The notes: generated by a model not told the origin, from the letters alone. DNA of 64,000 nt from Pseudomonas sp. (GCF_002796985.1 NZ_PEKX01000007.1:360268-424267); one strand, 5' to 3'. Shown: positions 25,087 to 34,549, numbered from the stretch's first letter. Numbers and translations: made by a program.

Positions 25087-25522
25087 CCCCTTCGAGTGTC
25101 GCTGGCAACCGTCTATCGGGTTGCTGGCGGCCTACCTTGCCGCGCAGTGCTGCGCCATCCTGGCGCTGCTGCTCGCGGACGTTCCCCTTCACTGGAAAAC
25201 GCTCGGCCTGAGCCTCTGCCTATTGCATGCCTGCTGGGTTGTGCCGCGGCAGATTCTATTGCGCGCGCCGGACTCGGTGCGTGCGCTGCGCCACAACGCC
25301 GAGGGCTGGCAGCTGTGGAGCGAGCGGGAAGGCTTTCAGCCGGTGCGGCTGATGTCGGACAGCCTGGCGCTGCCTGCTTTGATCGTTCTGCGCTTTCGTC
25401 GCCCCGGCGACTGGCTGGCGCGCAGCGTTTGCGTCCCTGCTGATGCCTTGGCGCCGGAGCTGCACCGGCGTTTGCGCGTGCGGCTGCGCTTCAGCCGCCA
25501 TAGGTGGGCGGCGCCAGAATAG
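25070..25522 (+). CDS. YgfX/CptA-family membrane protein
   Basis: 150 aa from a GTG that lies 17 bp inside sdhE. Two close hydrophobic segments (about 16-36 and 43-58) and a cytoplasmic C-terminal part with WQLWSEREGFQPVRL match the YgfX (DUF1434) plan; E. coli YgfX has been described as a toxin acting on cell-division and cytoskeletal proteins. The final 32 bp overlap the end of convergent nadB. Confidence 0.78.
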   Translation: MSSRSDPFECRWQPSIGLLAAYLAAQCCAILALLLADVPLHWKTLGLSLCLLHACWVVPRQILLRAPDSVRALRHNAEGWQLWSEREGFQPVRLMSDSLALPALIVLRFRRPGDWLARSVCVPADALAPELHRRLRVRLRFSRHRWAAPE

Positions 25523-27107
25523 TGTCGCGAGCCTCGGGCAACAGGTCCGGGTAGTCCAGCGTGTAGTGCAGTCCACGGCTCTCGTGGCGTTGCATGGCGG
25601 AGTTGATGATCAGCTCGGCCACCTGGGCGAGGTTTCGCAACTCGATCAGGTCACGGCTGACCTTGTAGTTCGAGTAGAACTCGTCGATCTCGTCCAGCAG
25701 CAGGCGCACCCGGTGCTGGGCGCGCGCCAGGCGCTTGTTGGTGCGCACGATGCCCACGTAGTCCCACATGAAACGCCGCAGCTCGTCCCAGTTGTGCGCG
25801 ATGATCACGTCTTCGTCCGAGTCGGTCACCTGGCTGGCGTCCCAGCAGGGCAGTGCGACCAGGTCTTGCGCCTTGGGCAGCTCGGCGAGGATGTCGGCGG
25901 CGGCGGAGCGGGCGTAGACGAAGCACTCCAGCAGCGAGTTGCTGGCCATGCGGTTGGCGCCGTGCAGGCCGGTGAAGGTGGTTTCGCCGATGGCGTAGAG
26001 GTTCGGCACGTCGGTGCGGCCCCGGGAGTCCACCAGCACGCCGCCGCAGGTGTAGTGCGCCGCTGGCACCACCGGGATGGGCTCGCAGGTGATGTCGATG
26101 CCGAAGTCCAGGCAACGCTCATAGACGGTGGGGAAGTGCTCGCGGATGAACTCGGCCGGCTTGTGGCTGATGTCCAGGTAGACGTAGTCGATCCCCAGAC
26201 GCTTCATCTCGTGGTCGATGGCGCGGGCTACCACGTCGCGCGGGGCGAGTTCGCCCAGGGCGTGGAAGCGCGGCATGAAGCGCTCGCCATTGGGCAGGCG
26301 GAGCAGGGCGCCTTCGCCGCGCAGCGCCTCGGTGATCAGAAAACTCTTGGCCTGCGGGTGGTACAGGCAGGTCGGATGGAACTGGTTGAATTCCAGGTTG
26401 CCGACCCGGCAGCCGGCGCGCCAGGCCATGGCGATGCCATCGCCGGAGTTGCCGTCGGGGTTGCTGGTATAGAGGTAGACCTTGCTGGCGCCGCCAGAGG
26501 CGAGCACGGTGAAGCGCGCGCTGAAGGTGTCCACTTCGCCGGTGGCGCGATCCAGTACGTAGGCGCCCAGGCAGCGTTGACCCTCTATCCCGAGTTTCGG
26601 CTCGGTGATCAGGTCGACAGCGACCCGTTGTGACAGCAGCTCGATGTTCGGCCGCTGCCGCGCCTGTTCCAGCAGGGCGTTGAAGATGGCTGCGCCGGTG
26701 GCGTCGGCGGCGTGGATGATCCGCCGGTGGCTGTGGCCGCCCTCGCGGGTCAGATGAAATTCGAAGCCGCCGTCTTCGCGACCCGGTTCATGGTCGCGGG
26801 TGAAGGGCACGCCCTGCTCGATCAACCACTGGATAGCCTCGCGGCTATGCTCGACAGTGAACTTGACCGCATCCTCGCGGCACAGGCCGGCGCCGGCGAC
26901 CAAGGTGTCCTCGACGTGGGACTCGACGGTATCGGCGTCATCCAGCACGGCAGCGACACCGCCCTGGGCCCAGAAGGTAGAGCCCTGGGAGAGTTCGCCC
27001 TTGCTCAGCACGGCGATCCTCAGGTGCGAAGGCAGGGTCAAAGCCAGCGTCAGGCCGGCGGCCCCGCTGCCGATCACTAGGACGTCGTGCTGGAAATGCT
27101 GACTCAT
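25491..27107 (-). CDS. nadB: L-aspartate oxidase
   Basis: 538 aa with ATG at 27107 and GGAG upstream; the frame to 27209 extends into non-coding DNA. FAD-binding motif DVLVIGSGAAGLTLAL at the N-terminus, substrate region HxxGGVLVDSRGRTDVPNLYAIGE and FTGLHGANRMASNSLLE typical of the succinate dehydrogenase/aspartate oxidase family. It oxidises L-aspartate to iminoaspartate, the first step of NAD synthesis. It is divergent from algU, as in P. aeruginosa. Confidence 0.97.
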   Translation of the reverse strand: MSQHFQHDVLVIGSGAAGLTLALTLPSHLRIAVLSKGELSQGSTFWAQGGVAAVLDDADTVESHVEDTLVAGAGLCREDAVKFTVEHSREAIQWLIEQGVPFTRDHEPGREDGGFEFHLTREGGHSHRRIIHAADATGAAIFNALLEQARQRPNIELLSQRVAVDLITEPKLGIEGQRCLGAYVLDRATGEVDTFSARFTVLASGGASKVYLYTSNPDGNSGDGIAMAWRAGCRVGNLEFNQFHPTCLYHPQAKSFLITEALRGEGALLRLPNGERFMPRFHALGELAPRDVVARAIDHEMKRLGIDYVYLDISHKPAEFIREHFPTVYERCLDFGIDITCEPIPVVPAAHYTCGGVLVDSRGRTDVPNLYAIGETTFTGLHGANRMASNSLLECFVYARSAAADILAELPKAQDLVALPCWDASQVTDSDEDVIIAHNWDELRRFMWDYVGIVRTNKRLARAQHRVRLLLDEIDEFYSNYKVSRDLIELRNLAQVAELIINSAMQRHESRGLHYTLDYPDLLPEARDTILAPPTYGG

Positions 27108-27298
27108 ACCCGGCTCCACAAAATGGCGCCCTAGTATATAGAAGGGGGCCACGGCACAATACTGGCGAACCGATGACACTGAAGGTGCGTGCGGTGGGGC
27201 GGCAGTCACAGGGCGGGAGGCCTTCTCCCCCGCTCAAGCTGGCCCGGCGGACGCCAGGGCTGGTATCGAAGTCATTGACTGATCACAGCCAATCACCG

Positions 27299-27325
27299 GA
27301 ACTTTTTCAGGCGTTCCGGTTCAAA
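27299..27325 (+). promoter_or_regulatory. AlgU-type promoter, upstream copy
   Basis: GAACTT (27299-27304), a 16-bp spacer, then TCAAA (27321-27325), the extracytoplasmic stress sigma consensus. It is about 240 bp before algU in the 461-bp nadB-algU gap and would give autoregulated transcription. Confidence 0.7.
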
Positions 27326-27482
27326 CACGGAATACCCAATCTACTTTGCGCGCAGATTGACATTGCGCGGAAGGAGAGCGGGTGTTCCGCCCGGTACAGT
27401 TGAATTTGACGGGCTTCGGACGCATGTCGGGGTCCGATTGCCGCCAATGTGAAAAAACTGTGCGGCGCATGCTTGGAGGGGA

Positions 27483-27509
27483 GAACTTTTGCAAAAGACC
27501 CGAGTCTAT
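27483..27509 (+). promoter_or_regulatory. AlgU-type promoter, proximal copy
   Basis: GAACTT (27483-27488), 16-bp spacer, TCTAT (27505-27509), about 60 bp before the algU start. P. aeruginosa algU is known to have two AlgU-dependent promoters in the same arrangement. Confidence 0.75.
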
Positions 27510-27568
27510 CTTGGCAGGACGATTTACCAGGGTGCTCGAAGCTCCTCCAGGCTCGTAGAGGAGCATTC

Positions 27569-28153
27569 ATGCTAACCCAGGAACAGGATCAGCAACTGGT
27601 TGAACGGGTACAGCGCGGAGACAAACGGGCTTTCGACCTGTTGGTATTGAAGTACCAGCACAAGATTCTGGGGCTCATCGTGCGTTTCGTGCACGACGCC
27701 CAGGAAGCCCAGGACGTTGCACAGGAAGCATTCATCAAGGCGTACCGCGCCTTGGGTAACTTCCGGGGTGACAGTGCCTTTTATACCTGGCTGTACCGTA
27801 TCGCCATCAATACCGCGAAGAACCATCTGGTGGCGCGCGGTCGGCGGCCGCCGGACAGCGATGTCACGGCAGAGGATGCGGAGTTCTTCGACGGCGACCA
27901 CGCCCTGAAGGACATCGAGTCGCCGGAAAGAGCCATGCTGCGGGATGAGATCGAGGAAACGGTCCATCGCACCATCCAGCAGTTGCCTGATGATTTGCGC
28001 ACGGCTTTGACCCTGCGTGAGTTCGAAGGCCTGAGTTATGAAGATATCGCCACCGTGATGCAGTGTCCGGTGGGAACAGTCCGCTCACGGATCTTCCGTG
28101 CGCGGGAAGCGATCGACAAAGCTTTGCAGCCGTTGCTGCATGATGAAGTCTGA
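27569..28153 (+). CDS. algU: ECF sigma factor AlgU (RpoE/sigma-22)
   Basis: 194 aa from ATG 27569 with GAGGAG 6 bases before. Region 2 (DAQEAQDVAQEAFIKAYRALGNFRG) and region 4 (LREFEGLSYEDIATVMQCPVGTVRSRIFRARE) are nearly those of P. aeruginosa AlgU. It directs transcription of alginate, envelope-stress and osmoprotection genes and is held inactive at the membrane by MucA, encoded 31 bp downstream. Confidence 0.98.
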   Translation: MLTQEQDQQLVERVQRGDKRAFDLLVLKYQHKILGLIVRFVHDAQEAQDVAQEAFIKAYRALGNFRGDSAFYTWLYRIAINTAKNHLVARGRRPPDSDVTAEDAEFFDGDHALKDIESPERAMLRDEIEETVHRTIQQLPDDLRTALTLREFEGLSYEDIATVMQCPVGTVRSRIFRAREAIDKALQPLLHDEV

Positions 28154-28184
28154 TACAGCGGCAAAAGCCAAGAGAGGTACCGCT

Positions 28185-28769
28185 ATGAGTCGTGAAGCCC
28201 TGCAGGAGTCGCTGTCCGCTGTTATGGATAACGAAGCGGATGAGCTGGAGCTGCGGCGTGTGCTGACAGCCTGCGGCGAGGACGCCGAATTGCGGGCCAC
28301 CTGGTCCCGTTACCAGTTGGCCAGTGCAGTGATGCACCGCGAGCCGGCTATGCCCAAGCTGGACATCGCCGCCGCTGTGTCCGCCGCGCTGGCCGATGAG
28401 GCCGCACCGGCGCCGCGCAGCCGCAATCCGTGGCGCAACGTCGGTCGTCTGGCGGTTGCCGCTTCGGTGACCCTGGCCGTGCTGGCTGGTGTGCGCATGT
28501 ACCATCAGGATGACAGTGTCGCCAACGGCCTTGCCCAGCAAGGCGCTACTCCGCAGATCGCCCTGCCGCAAGTGCAAGGCCCGGCGGTGCTGGCAGGCTA
28601 CACTCAGGACGAGGCGCCGCAGGTGATCACCAATGCCCAGGGCGGGCAGACCACCTGGCACGAGCAGCGTCTTCCGGGTTACCTGCGTCAACACGCGCAG
28701 CAGTCCGCTGTCAGCGGCACCGATAGCGCTCTGCCTTACGCGCGCGCTGCGAGCCTGGAAAGCCGCTGA
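28185..28769 (+). CDS. mucA: Anti-sigma factor MucA
   Basis: 194 aa, full length. The cytoplasmic N-terminal domain (MSREALQESLSAVMDNEADELELRR) binds AlgU; one membrane helix lies at about 87-104; the periplasmic part contains VLAGYT (residues 135-140), where the AlgW protease is known to cut the P. aeruginosa protein. No frameshift or early stop, so the strain is predicted to be non-mucoid under normal conditions. Confidence 0.97.
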   Translation: MSREALQESLSAVMDNEADELELRRVLTACGEDAELRATWSRYQLASAVMHREPAMPKLDIAAAVSAALADEAAPAPRSRNPWRNVGRLAVAASVTLAVLAGVRMYHQDDSVANGLAQQGATPQIALPQVQGPAVLAGYTQDEAPQVITNAQGGQTTWHEQRLPGYLRQHAQQSAVSGTDSALPYARAASLESR

Positions 28770-28790
28770 TTTGCGACCTTAAGGAGCGAC

Positions 28791-29735
28791 ATGCGCGCGA
28801 CGACAGCACTGTTGTTCTTCCTTGGCGGTCTGCTGGCATTGCCAGTCCAGGCCGCCGATGCGTTGGACTGGATCAAGCGCCTCTCCGAGGCTGATCAGAA
28901 ACAGAACTTCCAGGGCACCTTCATCTACGAGCGCAGTGGCGCCTTCACCACCCACGATGTCTGGCATCGGGTGGAGAGCGACGGCTCGGTGCGCGAACAT
29001 CTGGTCCAGGTCGACGGGCCGCGTCAGGAGGTGGTGCGCATCAACGGCGCCACTCAGTGCGTGGGCGGCGGTATGTCGGGTCAGGTATCGACCAGTGAGA
29101 TGTGGCCGGCACGCAAACTCAACCCGACCGAACTGGCCTCCTGGTATGACATTCGCGTCGCTGGGGAGTCACGTATTGCCGATCGTTCTGCGGTGGTCCT
29201 GGCCGTGATCCCGCGCGACCAGCATCGCTACGGTTTCGAGCTGCATCTGGACAAGGAGACCGGCCTGCCGCTCAAGTCCCTGTTGCTCAACGACAAGGGT
29301 CAGATCATCGAGCGCCTGCAGTTCACCCGTGTCGACATGGCGGCGCCGGATGACGGCGAGTTGCAGCCGACTGCGGCCTGCAAGCCGGTCAAGGAAACCA
29401 AGGTTGCCGAGGTGAAGACCAACTGGCATTCCGAATGGGTGCCGCCGGGCTTTACCCTGAACAGTACGCTGCAGGAGCGCAGCCCGGTCTCCAATGACCA
29501 GGTGCTGTGCCTCGCTTATGGCGACGGCCTGGCGCGTTTCTCGGTATTCCTCGAGCCGTTGCACGGTGCCAAGGTCGACGATGCCCGCACCCAGTTGGGC
29601 CCGACCACTGTGGTGTCGAGGCGGTTCGCCAGTGACGACGGCGGTACGATGGTGACCGTGGTTGGCGAGATACCCAGTGGCACGGCTGAACGTGTGGCGT
29701 TGTCCATGCGGCCAGCGGGAGCCCAGCCACAGTGA
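28791..29735 (+). CDS. mucB: Periplasmic anti-sigma regulator MucB
   Basis: 314 aa with AAGGAG before the ATG and a cleavable signal peptide (MRATTALLFFLGGLLALPVQA). It has the MucB/RseB lolA-like domain (DWIKRLSEADQKQNFQGTFIYERSG) and a C-terminal domain that contacts MucA. It shields MucA from proteolysis until lipid or lipopolysaccharide signals displace it. Confidence 0.96.
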   Translation: MRATTALLFFLGGLLALPVQAADALDWIKRLSEADQKQNFQGTFIYERSGAFTTHDVWHRVESDGSVREHLVQVDGPRQEVVRINGATQCVGGGMSGQVSTSEMWPARKLNPTELASWYDIRVAGESRIADRSAVVLAVIPRDQHRYGFELHLDKETGLPLKSLLLNDKGQIIERLQFTRVDMAAPDDGELQPTAACKPVKETKVAEVKTNWHSEWVPPGFTLNSTLQERSPVSNDQVLCLAYGDGLARFSVFLEPLHGAKVDDARTQLGPTTVVSRRFASDDGGTMVTVVGEIPSGTAERVALSMRPAGAQPQ

Positions 29736-30202
29736 TCGAAGAGTGGGGGAGGGTGATTGCGGTCGAGTCTGGAGCTTTCCAGGTCGAAACGCTACGTCGC
29801 TCCACCTGCTCAGGTTGTTCAGCCGGCGCCGGTTGCGGCCAGGGCCTTCTGGAGCGGCTCGGCGTTGCGCGAGAGCGCAGTCAGGTGCGCGCGCTGCCTT
29901 CGCGGCATTTGGCTTCACAGGAATTGGCGCCCGGCGACGAAGTCGTACTGGGCGTGGACGAACACCTTCTGCTGAAAAGTGCCCTGCTTTTCTATCTCTC
30001 CCCTATGCTGGGGCTGTTCGCGCTGGCGTTGCTGGCGTCGCGCCTTGATTTGGGAGAACCTCTTATCATCGTGGCCGGGCTGGCGGGTTTTCTGCTGGCC
30101 TGGCTGCTCGTGCGTCGCTACGCGCGGCGCCATTCGAATGATCCGGCGATGCAACCGGTTGTGCTGCGTGCGCTGGTCGGTGGGCCGCCCGGCCCTGTTT
30201 AG
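29732..30202 (+). CDS. mucC: RseC/MucC family membrane protein
   Basis: 156 aa from a GTG overlapping the mucB stop (GTGA). An N-terminal cysteine-rich stretch STCSGCSAGAGCGQG is followed by two membrane helices (about 86-104 and 110-126). It is the third regulator of the AlgU system; in E. coli the homologue RseC is linked to Fe-S and SoxR reduction. Its exact contribution to AlgU control is minor and unclear. Confidence 0.92.
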   Translation: MIEEWGRVIAVESGAFQVETLRRSTCSGCSAGAGCGQGLLERLGVARERSQVRALPSRHLASQELAPGDEVVLGVDEHLLLKSALLFYLSPMLGLFALALLASRLDLGEPLIIVAGLAGFLLAWLLVRRYARRHSNDPAMQPVVLRALVGGPPGPV

Positions 30203-30238
30203 TGATCTTCCCAATCAACATCACGGGAGCTGTAGTCA

Positions 30239-31660
30239 ATGCAAACCCTGAAACGCAGCATGGCTGCGCTGGTCGCCCTGCTGGCCCTGAGCCTGTCGGT
30301 CACCGCGCGGGCTGAACTACCGGACTTCACTCCGCTGGTCGAGAAGGCCTCGCCGGCGGTGGTCAACATCAGTACCACCCAGAAGCTTCCCGATCGCTCT
30401 AACGCGCAGATGGGCATTCCGGACCTCGATGGTCTGCCGCCGGGCCTGCGTGAATTCTTCGAGCGCAGCATTCCCCGCGGCCAGGGCCAGGCGCCCCGTG
30501 GTCAGCAGCGCGAGGCCCAATCCCTGGGCTCGGGCTTCATCATTTCCGATGATGGCTACATCCTCACCAACAACCACGTAGTGGCCGACGCTGACGAAAT
30601 CCTCGTGCGCCTGTCCGATCGCAGTGAGCACAAGGCCAAGCTGGTCGGTGCCGACCCGCGTAGCGACGTGGCGGTACTGAAGATCGACGCCAAGGGCCTG
30701 CCGACGCTCAAGCTGGGCGACTCGGACAAGCTGAAGGTCGGCGAGTGGGTGCTGGCCATCGGTTCGCCGTTCGGCTTCGACCACTCGGTGACCGCCGGTA
30801 TCGTCAGCGCCAAGGGCCGCAGCCTGCCGAACGAGAACTACGTGCCGTTCATCCAGACCGACGTGGCGATCAACCCGGGCAACTCCGGCGGCCCGCTGCT
30901 GAACCTGCAGGGCGAAGTGGTGGGTATCAACTCGCAGATCTTCACCCGTTCCGGCGGTTTCATGGGGCTTTCCTTCGCAATCCCGATCGATGTGGCGCTG
31001 AACGTCGCCGATCAGCTGAAAGCCGGCGGCAAGGTCAATCGCGGTTGGCTGGGCGTGGTGATCCAGGAAGTGAACAAGGATCTGGCCGAATCCTTCGGTC
31101 TCGACAAGCCGTCCGGCGCGCTGGTGGCGCAACTGGTGGAAGACGGCCCGGCGGCCAAGGGCGGCCTGCAGGTGGGTGATGTGATCCTGAGTCTGAACGG
31201 CCAGACCATCAACGAATCCGCCGATCTGCCGCACCTGGTGGGCAACATGAAACCGGGCGACAAGGCGGCTCTGGAAGTCATTCGCGACAACAAGCGCCAG
31301 ACCCTCAATATGACCATCGGTAGCCTGCCGGACGACGACGATGCCGTCGCCGCCGTCGAGGGCAAGGGCGCCGAGCGCAGCAGCAACCGTATGGGCGTGA
31401 CCGTGGCGGAACTGACCTCCGAGCAGCGCAAGTCCATGGACATCAAGGGCGGCGTGGTGATCAAGGAAGTGCAGGGTGGCCCGGCAGCCATGATCGGCCT
31501 GCGTCCGGGAGACGTCATCACTCACCTGAACAACCGTGCGGTGGATTCTTCGAAAACCTTCAGCGATATCGCCAAGGCGCTGCCCAAGGACCGTTCGATT
31601 TCCATGCGCGTGCTGCGCCAGGGACGTGCCAGCTTCATCACGTTCAAGCTGACCGAGTAA
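30239..31660 (+). CDS. mucD: Periplasmic serine protease MucD (DegP/HtrA type)
   Basis: 473 aa with an export signal ending in ARA (about residue 25). Trypsin-like triad: H113 in NNHVV, D143 in SDVAVLK, and S216 in NPGNSGGPL. Two PDZ domains follow (about 260-350 and 380-465). It degrades or refolds damaged envelope proteins and thereby dampens AlgU activation. GGGAG precedes the start; a terminator follows the gene. Confidence 0.97.
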   Translation: MQTLKRSMAALVALLALSLSVTARAELPDFTPLVEKASPAVVNISTTQKLPDRSNAQMGIPDLDGLPPGLREFFERSIPRGQGQAPRGQQREAQSLGSGFIISDDGYILTNNHVVADADEILVRLSDRSEHKAKLVGADPRSDVAVLKIDAKGLPTLKLGDSDKLKVGEWVLAIGSPFGFDHSVTAGIVSAKGRSLPNENYVPFIQTDVAINPGNSGGPLLNLQGEVVGINSQIFTRSGGFMGLSFAIPIDVALNVADQLKAGGKVNRGWLGVVIQEVNKDLAESFGLDKPSGALVAQLVEDGPAAKGGLQVGDVILSLNGQTINESADLPHLVGNMKPGDKAALEVIRDNKRQTLNMTIGSLPDDDDAVAAVEGKGAERSSNRMGVTVAELTSEQRKSMDIKGGVVIKEVQGGPAAMIGLRPGDVITHLNNRAVDSSKTFSDIAKALPKDRSISMRVLRQGRASFITFKLTE

Positions 31661-31674
31661 GGTCGGCGCACCAG

Positions 31675-31700
31675 AAAGGGCGGCTTCGGTCGCCCTTTTT
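31675..31700 (+). terminator. Terminator after mucD
   Basis: AAAGGGCG-GCTTCGGT-CGCCCTTTTT: a GC-rich stem with a T run, separating the stress operon from lepA. Confidence 0.85.
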
Positions 31701-31804
31701 CATGCCTGTGCCCGGCGCGGCGTGACGCGTCCGGCTGTATTCAGGTAAACTCCCCCGCTATTTTTCGGCGGACCGCCGCCTTCAGCCTTCCGAGTGTGTT
31801 CGCC

Positions 31805-33604
31805 GTGAGTGACCTGAGTCATATCCGCAATTTCTCCATCATCGCCCACATCGACCATGGCAAGTCGACGCTGGCAGACCGCTTCATCCAGATGTGCGGC
31901 GGCCTGTCCGATCGCGAGATGGAGGCCCAGGTACTGGACTCCATGGACCTGGAGCGCGAGCGCGGCATCACTATCAAAGCGCACAGCGTGACCCTTCACT
32001 ACAAGGCGAAGGACGGCAAGACCTACCAGTTGAACTTCATCGATACCCCCGGCCACGTCGACTTCACCTACGAAGTCAGCCGTTCGCTGGCCGCCTGCGA
32101 AGGCGCGCTGCTGGTGGTCGATGCCGGCCAGGGCGTGGAAGCGCAGTCGGTCGCCAACTGCTACACCGCCATCGAGCAGGGCCTGGAAGTCATGCCCGTG
32201 CTGAACAAGATGGACCTGCCGCAGGCCGACCCGGACCGCGTTAAAGACGAGATCGAGAGCATCATCGGTATCGATGCCACCGACGCCGTGGCCTGCTCGG
32301 CCAAGAGCGGCATGGGCGTCGACGAGGTGCTGGAGCGCCTGGTTGCCACCATTCCCGCTCCGGAAGGCAATATCGATGCACCGCTGCAAGCGCTGATCAT
32401 CGACTCCTGGTTCGACAACTACCTGGGCGTGGTCTCGCTGGTGCGTGTGAAACACGGCCGCGTCAAGAAAGGCGACAAGATCCTGGTGAAGTCCACCGGC
32501 AAGGTCCACCAGGTGGACAGCGTCGGCGTCTTCACCCCGAAGCACACCGAGACTCCGGACCTCAAGGCCGGCGAAGTGGGCTTCATCATCGCCGGCATCA
32601 AGGAGATTCTTGGTGCGCCGGTGGGCGATACCCTGACCCTGAACAGCACGCCCGACGTGGACGTGCTGCCGGGCTTCAAACGCATCAAGCCGCAGGTTTA
32701 CGCCGGCCTGTTCCCGGTCAGTTCAGATGATTTCGAGGACTTCCGCGAAGCCCTGCAGAAGCTGACGCTGAACGACGCTGCGCTGCAATACGAGCCGGAA
32801 AGCTCCGAAGCCCTGGGTTTTGGCTTCCGCATCGGCTTCCTCGGCATGCTGCACATGGAGATCATCCAGGAGCGCCTGGAGCGCGAATACGACCTGGACC
32901 TGATCACCACCGCACCGACCGTGATCTTCGAGATCGTGCAGAAGAACGGCGAGATCATCTACGTCGACAACCCGTCCAAGCTGCCCGATATCTCGTCCAT
33001 CGATGAAATGCGCGAGCCGATCTGCCGCGCCACCATCCTTGTGCCTCAGGAGCACCTGGGCAACGTCATTACCCTGTGCATCGAAAAGCGCGGCGTTCAG
33101 CGCGACATGCACTTCCTCAGCGGCCAGGTCCAGGTGATCTACGATATGCCGATGAACGAAGTGGTGCTGGACTTCTTCGATCGCCTGAAGTCCACCAGTC
33201 GTGGCTATGCTTCGCTGGACTACAGCTTCGATCGTTTCGAGCCGGCCAACCTGGTACGTCTCGATGTGCTGATCAACGGTGAGAAGGTTGACGCCCTCGC
33301 CCTGATCGTTCACCGCGATAACGCCCCGTACAAAGGGCGTCAGTTGGTGGAAAAGATGAAAGAACTGATTCCGCGGCAGATGTTCGACGTCGCGATTCAG
33401 GCGGCTATCGGTGGGCAGGTCATCGCCCGCTCGACGGTCAAGGCGCTCAGGAAGAACGTGCTGGCCAAGTGTTACGGTGGTGACGTGAGCCGTAAGCGCA
33501 AGCTGCTGGAGAAGCAGAAGGCTGGTAAGAAAAGGATGAAGCAGGTCGGTAGCGTGGAGATTCCGCAGGAAGCCTTCCTCGCCGTGCTCAAAGTGGACAG
33601 TTGA
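31805..33604 (+). CDS. lepA: Elongation factor 4 (LepA) GTPase
   Basis: 599 aa from GTG 31805 (an in-frame GTG three codons earlier at 31796 is less likely given the known N-terminus MSDLSHIRNFSI). G1 AHIDHGKST, G3 DTPGHVDF, G4 NKMDLP, and the family-specific C-terminal domain ending KRMKQVGSVEIPQEAFLAVLK are complete. The factor acts on ribosomes during initiation and stressed elongation. lepB follows 5 bp later. Confidence 0.97.
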   Translation: MSDLSHIRNFSIIAHIDHGKSTLADRFIQMCGGLSDREMEAQVLDSMDLERERGITIKAHSVTLHYKAKDGKTYQLNFIDTPGHVDFTYEVSRSLAACEGALLVVDAGQGVEAQSVANCYTAIEQGLEVMPVLNKMDLPQADPDRVKDEIESIIGIDATDAVACSAKSGMGVDEVLERLVATIPAPEGNIDAPLQALIIDSWFDNYLGVVSLVRVKHGRVKKGDKILVKSTGKVHQVDSVGVFTPKHTETPDLKAGEVGFIIAGIKEILGAPVGDTLTLNSTPDVDVLPGFKRIKPQVYAGLFPVSSDDFEDFREALQKLTLNDAALQYEPESSEALGFGFRIGFLGMLHMEIIQERLEREYDLDLITTAPTVIFEIVQKNGEIIYVDNPSKLPDISSIDEMREPICRATILVPQEHLGNVITLCIEKRGVQRDMHFLSGQVQVIYDMPMNEVVLDFFDRLKSTSRGYASLDYSFDRFEPANLVRLDVLINGEKVDALALIVHRDNAPYKGRQLVEKMKELIPRQMFDVAIQAAIGGQVIARSTVKALRKNVLAKCYGGDVSRKRKLLEKQKAGKKRMKQVGSVEIPQEAFLAVLKVDS

Positions 33605-33609
33605 ACCCT

Positions 33610-34464
33610 ATGACCCTGAATTTCCCGCTGTTGCTGGTGATTGCCGTTGCTGTTTGCGGTGTTCTCGCCCTGGTGGATCTGGTGCTGTTCGCACCGCGCC
33701 GCCGGGCGGCCATTTCCGCCTATGAAGGCACGGTCGGCGAAGCCGACCCGGAAGTGCTGGAGAAGCTGAACAAGGAACCGATACTGGTCGAATACGGCAA
33801 GTCGTTCTTCCCGGTACTGTTCATCGTGTTGGTGCTGCGTTCGTTCCTGGTCGAGCCTTTCCAGATCCCGTCGGGCTCGATGAAGCCGACGCTGGAAGTG
33901 GGCGATTTCATCCTGGTGAACAAGTTTGCCTATGGCATCCGCCTGCCGGTGCTGGACACCAAGGTGATCCCGGTGGGAGACCCGCAACGTGGCGATGTCA
34001 TGGTGTTCCGCTACCCCAGCGACCCGAACATCAACTACATCAAACGCGTCGTCGGCGTGCCGGGCGACACCATCCGTTACACCAGTGACAAGCGCCTGTA
34101 CATCAACGACCAGCCGGTGGCCGAGTCGCTGGTAGGCGAGGAGCCGGGTACCCTGGGCAGCGTGACCCTGTACCAGGAGAAGCTTGGCGCTGCGGAGCAC
34201 ATGATCCGCAAGGAAATGACCCGTTTCCGCATCGAGCCGGGCAAGCAGTGGAAAGTCCCCGCAGAGCACTACTTCATGATGGGCGACAACCGCGACAACT
34301 CCAACGACAGCCGCTACTGGAACGACCCGAAGATCCCGAAGAATCTGCTGGGCATGGTTCCGGACCGCAATATCGTCGGCAAGGCGTTTGCGGTGTGGAT
34401 GAGCTGGCCGGATCCGAAAATGCGCAATCTACCGAATTTCTCGCGAGTCGGTGTGATTCACTAA
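33610..34464 (+). CDS. lepB: Signal peptidase I
   Basis: 284 aa, the same length as P. aeruginosa LepB, from ATG 33610. Two N-terminal membrane helices (about 5-27 and 66-82). Catalytic serine S90 in QIPSGSMKPTL and general-base lysine K145 in NYIKRVVGVPGD; box E MGDNRDNSNDSR is present. It removes signal peptides from exported proteins on the periplasmic face. Confidence 0.97.
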   Translation: MTLNFPLLLVIAVAVCGVLALVDLVLFAPRRRAAISAYEGTVGEADPEVLEKLNKEPILVEYGKSFFPVLFIVLVLRSFLVEPFQIPSGSMKPTLEVGDFILVNKFAYGIRLPVLDTKVIPVGDPQRGDVMVFRYPSDPNINYIKRVVGVPGDTIRYTSDKRLYINDQPVAESLVGEEPGTLGSVTLYQEKLGAAEHMIRKEMTRFRIEPGKQWKVPAEHYFMMGDNRDNSNDSRYWNDPKIPKNLLGMVPDRNIVGKAFAVWMSWPDPKMRNLPNFSRVGVIH

Positions 34465-34515
34465 ACTTGTGAGGCGCTCCAGGCCAACAGGGCTGGATCG
34501 GTGCTAGAAAAAAGG

Positions 34516-34549
34516 GCGGGGCTGCACGCGGGGAGCGAGGCAGCCCCGC
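34516..34549 (-). terminator. Strong hairpin between lepB and the DUF4845 gene
   Basis: GCGGGGCTGC (34516-34525) pairs exactly with GCAGCCCCGC (34540-34549). On the minus strand it is followed by CCTTTTTT, the form of a leftward terminator, although all neighbours read rightward; on the plus strand there is no T run, so it may act as an RNA-processing or attenuation hairpin instead. Confidence 0.4.
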
